From: Calditrichota bacterium
GTDB lineage: Bacteria; Zixibacteria; MSB-5A5; GN15; FEB-12
Length of the DNA: 10,344 bases
Assembly (NCBI GenBank): GCA_030641085.1
Contig: DAOWIC010000197.1
Location: 1 to 10,344, forward strand
Direction of reading: 5' to 3'
A program made the position numbers and the translations under genes. Of the stretch, positions 6,190-10,344 are shown one piece after another. A model generated the notes under the pieces. The model made no database searches, had not been told where the DNA came from, and saw only the letters and a program-made list of their open reading frames with translations. How positions within the stretch are numbered: position 1 is the stretch's first letter; the number at the start of each line of letters is the position of its first letter.

Positions 6190-7371
6190 ATGGTGGTCAA
6201 GAAGGTTGTTATCGACAAAGCCAACCGTCTTTATCAACTTGCGCCCGATATACTCTCCTTTTCACGGGAGAAAACCCGCCCGAAACTGCTGAAAAAGGTC
6301 GATCTTCTTGACCTGGCCCGGTTTAACTGGCCGGTCGGGGCCGATGCGGATCATATCACTGCCGATTCATGGCTCAAGCCCGCCACCGCGACCGAACTGA
6401 CCCAGCTTAGAGAGACTCTGGCCGAGTGGTTTCTGGCCAATCAGAGGGTCAAACTTAATCCGAACCGGGAGATTTTTGTCGGCGGGCCCATTTCCAGCAT
6501 TATGCTCAGTGTGGGCATGGCCTTTGTCGATTATGGCGATATAGTTTTTGTACCCGAGCTGGGCATTCCGCTATACAAGAAAGTGACCACCGCCAGTTGC
6601 GGCCAGCCGGTTGCTTATACCGTGTCACCCAAATCAAACTGGCAGCCTGATTTCGAGCGGGTAAACTCGCAGTTGGGCCGGGTGGCGCGGCTGCTTTTTG
6701 TCAACTCGCCGCATAATCCTACCGGTGCAGTCCTGGGCGAAAAGGAATGGGCCGATCTGATCTGGATGGCTGCCCGGGAAAATATAGTCATTGTCAACGA
6801 CGCCGCCTATTATTCGGTCGGCGACCGTCCGCCGGTCTCGATGATGGCCGTTAAAGATGCCCGTAAAGTTGGTATTGAAGTCTACTCTTTCTCGTACGCT
6901 TTCGGTCTGCCGGCGTTGCCTTTCGGTTTTGCCGTGGGCCACGCCGATGTGATCAGTGGACTGGCGGCTGCCTCGTCCGTGACCCGCGCGACTGTTCCCA
7001 GGGCATATGTTGAACTGGCGTTGGCGGCGATACGGCAGTATCCGTCTCAGAGTCTGCAGCAGTTGCGAAAAACACTTGATCAGGCGATGGTTGAGGCGGC
7101 GCCGTTTCTGGAGTTGCTCTCGCTTGAAAAAGCGGGCTATGACACGATCCCGTTTCTATGGGCCAAAATCGAAAGGCGCCGGCAGGCGGTTGCTCAGGCT
7201 TCGCTATTGTACCGCCGGGGACGGATTCTCGTTTCGCCCGGCACCGGTTTCGGCGAGAACGGCGAGGGGTTTCTGCGCCTGTCGCTGACCGCGTCGCCCG
7301 AAGCGTACCGGTCGGCCTGCGAGCGCGTGAAAGGGAAGCTCCGGCTGGTCAAACTGGGGGATGAGTCATGA
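6190..7371 (+). CDS. Aminotransferase class I/II-fold protein lacking the PLP lysine
   Basis: The 393-residue protein has the fold-type-I aminotransferase layout and reads like LL-diaminopimelate or aspartate aminotransferases. Conserved parts are NSPHNPTG with Asn176, Asp204 and Tyr207 in NDAAYY, and the C-terminal carboxylate-binding Arg363 in GEGFLRLSL. These correspond to AspAT Asn194, Asp222, Tyr225 and Arg386. The lysine motif, normally SLSK...GWRIGF, reads SFSYAFGLPALPFGF (233-247) with no gap, so the Schiff-base lysine is Tyr236 and the phosphate-binding arginine is Pro244. The aromatic that stacks on the PLP ring is Ile126 (LGIP), and the phosphate-loop region (GGPISS, 98-103) is also atypical. 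The frame is intact and codon use matches its neighbours, so this is not a decaying gene. GAGG in the stop of the aldolase gene (6177-6180) serves as ribosome site; the next gene overlaps by four bases. Ordinary transamination is unlikely. A pseudoenzyme or PMP-dependent enzyme is possible. Confidence 0.85.
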   Translation: MVVKKVVIDKANRLYQLAPDILSFSREKTRPKLLKKVDLLDLARFNWPVGADADHITADSWLKPATATELTQLRETLAEWFLANQRVKLNPNREIFVGGPISSIMLSVGMAFVDYGDIVFVPELGIPLYKKVTTASCGQPVAYTVSPKSNWQPDFERVNSQLGRVARLLFVNSPHNPTGAVLGEKEWADLIWMAARENIVIVNDAAYYSVGDRPPVSMMAVKDARKVGIEVYSFSYAFGLPALPFGFAVGHADVISGLAAASSVTRATVPRAYVELALAAIRQYPSQSLQQLRKTLDQAMVEAAPFLELLSLEKAGYDTIPFLWAKIERRRQAVAQASLLYRRGRILVSPGTGFGENGEGFLRLSLTASPEAYRSACERVKGKLRLVKLGDES

Positions 7372-7763
7372 AGGATATTATCCGCCTGGGTGGTTTGTCG
7401 TTCTACGGCTTTCACGGCGTCAGTACGGCCGAAAAAGAGACCGGCCGTCTGTTCGAGGTTGATTGCGAGCTTGAGGTTGACCTGGCCGATGCTGGCCAAT
7501 CCGACCGCCTGACCGATACTATAGATTACGCGGAGGTGTACGAGGTAATCCGCGAGACAGTCGAGGGAAAGGCGTTCTCGCTTCTGGAAGGTCTGGCCGG
7601 CCGACTGACGAAAACGATTCTGGACAAGTTCCCCGTTTACCGGGTAACGCTGAAAGTCAGAAAGATGAATCCCCCAATCGCCGGACAGATCAAGTTTATC
7701 GAAGTTGAGTTAACGCGCCACCAGACGGATACCTCGAAACTGATCAACCCCGAGGAGAAGTAG
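7368..7763 (+). CDS. folB: Dihydroneopterin aldolase
   Basis: FolB converts 7,8-dihydroneopterin to 6-hydroxymethyl-7,8-dihydropterin and glycolaldehyde in folate synthesis, as a cytoplasmic ring-shaped oligomer. The 131 residues are typical, with a tail of about 15 residues after the core. Catalytic and pterin-binding residues are at family positions: Glu22 in GVSTAEKETG, Tyr54 in TIDYAEVYE, Glu74 in LLEGLA and Lys99 in VRKMNPPI. The positions match S. aureus FolB closely. The ATG overlaps the TGA of the preceding gene (ATGA at 7368-7371), and GGGGG lies seven bases upstream, so translation is coupled. FolK follows after nine bases. The enzyme may also act as an epimerase, as some homologues do. 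Confidence 0.96.
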   Translation: MKDIIRLGGLSFYGFHGVSTAEKETGRLFEVDCELEVDLADAGQSDRLTDTIDYAEVYEVIRETVEGKAFSLLEGLAGRLTKTILDKFPVYRVTLKVRKMNPPIAGQIKFIEVELTRHQTDTSKLINPEEK

Positions 7764-7772
7764 AGGTTAGAC

Positions 7773-8282
7773 ATGGCGGAAACGGTTTATATTCTGATAG
7801 GGTCCAATGTTGGCGATCGCGAGAAGATTTTATCCGGCGCCGTCCAGCGGTTGACCGAGATTCCCGGACTGGAAACGATCGCGGTTTCGGCGGTATACAT
7901 TTCGGAGGCGGAGGATATGCCGGTCGACAGCCCGGCGTTTATGAACCAGGTCGTGATGGCCGATTACCAGTACTTGCCGCACGAGTTGCTCGATGAGCTG
8001 GAGGCAATCGAGGTTGAGTTCGGTCGCACCGATAAGGGGATGAACCAGCCCCGGACACTTGATCTGGATATCCTGTTGTTCGGCCAGCAGGTGATCGAAA
8101 CCGAGCGGCTGACCATTCCTCACCGGGAGTTATTGAACCGCGGTTTTGCGATGATTCCGCTTATGCAGATATCGCCGGAGGTGTTCCATCCTGTCAAGCA
8201 CCGTCCGATAGCGGAATTCGTCACCGACGCGCATAGGAAGGGCGCCGTAATATATAGGGATCATGTCGCGCGAAGCATTTGA
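7773..8282 (+). CDS. folK: 2-amino-4-hydroxy-6-hydroxymethyldihydropteridine diphosphokinase (HPPK)
   Basis: FolK transfers pyrophosphate from ATP to 6-hydroxymethyl-7,8-dihydropterin, the product of the FolB reaction. The 169-residue protein shows GSNVGDRE (10-17), the pterin-binding FMNQVV (56-61), the core QPRTLDLDILLFG with magnesium ligands Asp97 and Asp99, and IPHRELLNRGFAMIPL. All expected elements are present. The AGAGG ribosome site (7762-7766) overlaps the folB stop, six bases before the ATG. The last seven codons overlap the start of the kinase gene in another frame. The C-terminal 20 residues after the conserved core are variable in the family. Confidence 0.96.
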   Translation: MAETVYILIGSNVGDREKILSGAVQRLTEIPGLETIAVSAVYISEAEDMPVDSPAFMNQVVMADYQYLPHELLDELEAIEVEFGRTDKGMNQPRTLDLDILLFGQQVIETERLTIPHRELLNRGFAMIPLMQISPEVFHPVKHRPIAEFVTDAHRKGAVIYRDHVARSI

Positions 8283-8925
8283 CGCCAACTATATCGCTGT
8301 CGAAGGAGTGATCGGGGTCGGCAAGACGACCTTTGCCAGAATGCTGGCCGAACGACTCCGGGCGGAGCTGTTAAACGAGGAGGTTTTCGAGAACCCGTTC
8401 CTGGTCGATTTCTACAAGAGTCGCAAGCGGTTCGGATTTTCGTGCCAGCTTTATTTTCTCATCTCGCGCTTTCAGCAGCAGCAGCAGTTGATGGTGCGCG
8501 ACCTGTTCGCCCAGCGCATTGTGGCCGACTATCTGTTCGCCAAGGATTCGATTTTCGCTTCGGTCAATCTCTCCGACCGGGAACTGACCCTGTACAACCG
8601 CTTTGCTCCCATCCTGGCGCGCGACATCCCGCGGCCCGATCTGGTGATCTATCTTCAGGCCTCCACCGCCACGTTGCTGGAGCGGATTCGCAAACGCAAT
8701 TTCACCTTCGAGAAAGCAATCGACCGCGATTATGTCGAGGTGCTCAACAAAGCGTACGATTACTACTTCTTCAACTACACAGATACCCCGCTTTTGGTAG
8801 TCAAGACCGACGACATAGATTTCGTAAATAATCCGGAGCACTTTAACGACCTTATCGAACAGATAAGCAAACCTGTCTCCGGCAAGAAATACTATGCTCC
8901 CTCCGGAGACCTGACGAGGAGCTGA
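8263..8925 (+). CDS. Deoxynucleoside kinase (dAK/dGK family)
   Basis: The family phosphorylates deoxyribonucleosides to their 5'-monophosphates for salvage. The 220-residue protein has a Walker A loop GVIGVGKT (15-22) and the substrate-site motif EEVFENPFLVDFY near 39-51. VADYLFAKDSIFA stands where other members carry DRS. PDLVIYLQAS is followed by an Arg-rich lid (ERIRKRNFTFE) and the Tyr-rich DYYFFNY segment. Length fits the family. The nucleoside preference cannot be read off. An in-frame stop (TAA, 8248-8250) excludes any earlier start, so the ATG at 8263 within folK is the start. AGGGA lies only two bases before it, so initiation probably depends on coupling to folK translation. A run of five CAG codons (8473-8487) encodes five glutamines. 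PanB follows after four bases. Confidence 0.9.
   Translation: MSREAFDANYIAVEGVIGVGKTTFARMLAERLRAELLNEEVFENPFLVDFYKSRKRFGFSCQLYFLISRFQQQQQLMVRDLFAQRIVADYLFAKDSIFASVNLSDRELTLYNRFAPILARDIPRPDLVIYLQASTATLLERIRKRNFTFEKAIDRDYVEVLNKAYDYYFFNYTDTPLLVVKTDDIDFVNNPEHFNDLIEQISKPVSGKKYYAPSGDLTRS
8473..8487 (+). repeat. In-frame (CAG)5 microsatellite in the kinase gene
   Basis: Five perfect CAG triplets encode Gln71-Gln75. The protein region is naturally glutamine-rich in this family, so the repeat probably has no special role. It could slip by whole triplets without breaking the frame. Confidence 0.6.
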
Positions 8926-8929
8926 GATC

Positions 8930-9751
8930 ATGTCCTCCACAAGAAAGCAGCGGAAAGTCACGGTTCAGACCTTCATCAACAAGAAGGCCAAAGGGGAGAA
9001 GATAACGGTCCTGACCGCCTATGATGCATTCATAGCCGGTCTGCTGGACAAGGCGGAGATCGACTCGATTCTGGTTGGCGATTCGGCCAGCAATGTTCTT
9101 CACGGCTTTGATACTACTATTCCGATCACGATGGATATCATGGTGGCCCATACGGCCGCGGTCGCGCGGGGCGCCAGTCGGGCGCTGATAATCGCCGACA
9201 TGCCGTTTCTGTCGTTTCAGCCGTCGGTCGAGACCGCCATTCTCAACGCCGGGCGGTTTCTCAAAGAGGGCAACGCCGAGGCGGTCAAGCTCGAGGGCGG
9301 GATCGAAATGGTGCCGACCATCAGGCGGATTGTCGAGTGCGGCATACCGGTCATGGGGCATATTGGACTGACACCCCAGTCGATTCACCGGTTTGGCGGT
9401 CCGAAAGTCCAGGGACGGCAGGAAAAATCGCGCGCCTACCTGAAAGAGTCGGCATTGGCGCTGGAAGAGGCCGGCTGTTTCTCATGTGTGCTTGAACTTC
9501 TGGAGAATGATATCGCCACCGAGATCACCGAGTCGCTGCACACTATGGCGACAATCGGCATTGGCGCCGGGGTCAACTGCGACGGCCAGGTGCTGGTCAT
9601 AAATGATATGCTCGGTCTGCGCCCGGAGGGCTTCAAGCCGAAATTCCTGCGCGAATACGCCAATCTGACCCCGATAATAGTCGAGGCTATCGGCAAGTAT
9701 ATCGATGATGTCCTCAATGGGCGCTTTCCCGCCGAAGACGAGTCATATTAA
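8930..9751 (+). CDS. panB: 3-methyl-2-oxobutanoate hydroxymethyltransferase (ketopantoate hydroxymethyltransferase)
   Basis: PanB adds a hydroxymethyl group from 5,10-methylene-tetrahydrofolate to 2-oxoisovalerate, giving ketopantoate, the first step of pantothenate (CoA) synthesis. The 273 residues compare with about 264 in E. coli. Signature parts are VLTAYDAFIAGLLDKA (27-42), LVGDSASN with metal ligand Asp51, IIADMPF with Asp90, KLEGG with Glu122, MGHIGLTPQS, the catalytic Glu189 in CVLELLEN, and IGIGAGVNCDGQVLV. AGGAG (8917-8921) lies eight bases before the ATG. It is the last gene of the operon; panC is not next to it, so later pantothenate steps are encoded elsewhere. Its need for methylene-tetrahydrofolate links it to folB and folK upstream. 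Confidence 0.97.
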   Translation: MSSTRKQRKVTVQTFINKKAKGEKITVLTAYDAFIAGLLDKAEIDSILVGDSASNVLHGFDTTIPITMDIMVAHTAAVARGASRALIIADMPFLSFQPSVETAILNAGRFLKEGNAEAVKLEGGIEMVPTIRRIVECGIPVMGHIGLTPQSIHRFGGPKVQGRQEKSRAYLKESALALEEAGCFSCVLELLENDIATEITESLHTMATIGIGAGVNCDGQVLVINDMLGLRPEGFKPKFLREYANLTPIIVEAIGKYIDDVLNGRFPAEDESY

Positions 9752-9905
9752 AGAGAACGCAATAAATCGGGCTGACGTTGGACGACCCGTCGGATCTTAA
9801 TTAGCCCTTTACAATCATTTTTATCTGTTTTACATTTTTCCTGAATCATCAGAACAAATCTATCCTGTCGCTGTTATGTCACCTGACGTTCAGGGTTGAA
9901 GGTGT

Positions 9906-9927
9906 CCCCGTTGGTGACGCAACGGGG
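9906..9927 (+). repeat. Leader hairpin upstream of the MscS-type gene
   Basis: CCCCGTT and AACGGGG form a perfect 7-bp stem around an eight-base loop (GGTGACGC). It ends nine bases before the AAGGGAG ribosome site of the channel gene (9937-9943). No T tract follows, so it is not a terminator. It may affect translation or stability of the leader. The rest of the 198-base gap (9752-9949) is AT-rich, with no convincing promoter, terminator or ORF. Confidence 0.5.
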
Positions 9928-9949
9928 CTGAATACAAAGGGAGAATCAA

Positions 9950-10344
9950 ATGGAAAACTACACCAATCTTATTGGCGAATGGGCGGTGCTCTACGGCACG
10001 CGTGTCATCGGCGCCATAGCGATTCTGGTTATCGGGCGAATCGTGGTCGGTATCCTTACCGGCATTATCCGTCGCCTCATGACCAAAAGTAAAGCGGATG
10101 AGACGCTGACAAAGTTCGTAACCAGTCTGGCGAAAATAGCGCTCATGACGTTTGTCTTCATCGCCGCGCTCGGCGCTCTTGGAGTCGAAACGACTTCGAT
10201 CATTGCCGTGGTCGGTGCTGCCGGCCTGGCTATCGGTTTCGCCCTTCAAGGCTCACTGGCCAACTTTGCCGCCGGGGTGATGCTGATTATCTTCAGGCCG
10301 TTTAAGGCGGGTGACTTTGTTGATGCCGGCGGCTCCATGGGTTC
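9950..10344 (+). CDS. Small-conductance mechanosensitive channel, MscS family (truncated by window edge)
   Basis: MscS channels open under membrane tension and release solutes during osmotic downshock. The frame from ATG 9950 is open to the right edge (131 complete codons). It encodes an N-terminal span near residues 18-38, a basic loop (RRLMTKSK), a second span near 60-75, and a third pore-lining span with the family signature VGAAGLAIGFALQGSLANFAAGVML. This is followed by FRPFKAGDFVDAGG, the start of the beta domain. The Gly/Ala packing pattern of the pore helix is intact. AAGGGAG six bases before the ATG supports the start. The short N-terminus indicates an E. coli MscS-like (three-span) rather than a large MscK-like protein. 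It lies 198 bases behind panB and is probably a separate unit. Confidence 0.93.
   Translation, partial: MENYTNLIGEWAVLYGTRVIGAIAILVIGRIVVGILTGIIRRLMTKSKADETLTKFVTSLAKIALMTFVFIAALGALGVETTSIIAVVGAAGLAIGFALQGSLANFAAGVMLIIFRPFKAGDFVDAGGSMG

Noticed and set aside
8371..8961. Long minus-strand open frame (196 codons) over the kinase gene
   Set aside because: It is the mirror of a well-supported deoxynucleoside kinase on the plus strand, and its translation shows no recognisable domain.
8852..9388. Minus-strand open frame (178 codons) over panB
   Set aside because: It overlaps panB, whose family motifs are unambiguous; no domain or ribosome site supports the minus frame.
9768..9835. Possible terminator after panB (GGGCT...AGCCC around GACG-ACC-CGTC, then T-rich sequence)
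   Set aside because: The stems are only four or five pairs with a long interrupted loop, and the T-rich stretch is not adjacent, so it is too weak to call.
9827..9880. TTTACA and TATCCT/TATGTC hexamers as a promoter for the MscS-type gene
   Set aside because: The spacings are wrong for a sigma-70 promoter and the hexamers match poorly.
1..10344. CRISPR arrays, insertion sequences, tRNA or rRNA genes, riboswitches
   Set aside because: No regularly spaced repeats, transposase frames, terminal repeats or tRNA-like cloverleaf sequences were seen. The folate operon has no leader long enough for a riboswitch.

Overview
The window looks like an ordinary chromosomal segment of a Gram-negative-type bacterium with moderately high GC (above 50% by eye). 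The best taxonomic clue is the 284-residue sigma-70 factor. It lacks region 1.1 and reads like the short primary sigma factors of the FCB group (Bacteroidetes, Chlorobi and related candidate phyla such as Zixibacteria). That placement is inference from recalled family features, not a search. No mobile element, CRISPR array, rRNA or tRNA is visible.

The left half (1-5212) is on the minus strand. Reading in the direction of transcription, a membrane-anchored HtrA/Deg-type serine protease (5212-3722) is followed by the sigma factor (3638-2784), which ends in a clean intrinsic terminator (2758-2730). A new promoter (2662-2632) then starts two distantly similar multi-span membrane proteins of GT-C-like appearance (2611-1403 and 1348-242). 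A third membrane protein starts at 122 and runs off the left edge.

A 255-base divergent region (5264-5518) holds back-to-back sigma-70-type promoters and a perfect 20-bp palindrome. For the protease, the promoter lies over the first codons of the longest ORF, so the true start is downstream, probably a TTG at 5212. The same holds for the upstream membrane protein, whose start is best placed at 2611.

The right half is on the plus strand. A tight six-gene operon runs from 5519 to 9751: class II (fuculose-phosphate-type) aldolase, an aminotransferase-fold protein, FolB, FolK, a deoxynucleoside kinase and PanB. Its promoter places the transcript start at or next to the first ATG, so the message is probably leaderless. 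FolB and FolK make the pterin part of folate, and PanB consumes 5,10-methylene-tetrahydrofolate to start pantothenate synthesis, so the operon groups supply and use of one cofactor. After a 198-base gap, an MscS-type mechanosensitive channel gene starts at 9950 and runs off the right edge.

The most unusual item is the aminotransferase-fold protein at 6190-7371. It keeps much of the fold-type-I active site but has tyrosine where the PLP-binding lysine belongs, proline where the phosphate-binding arginine belongs and isoleucine where the ring-stacking aromatic belongs. It is either a pseudoenzyme or an enzyme with lysine-independent chemistry, embedded in a folate operon.
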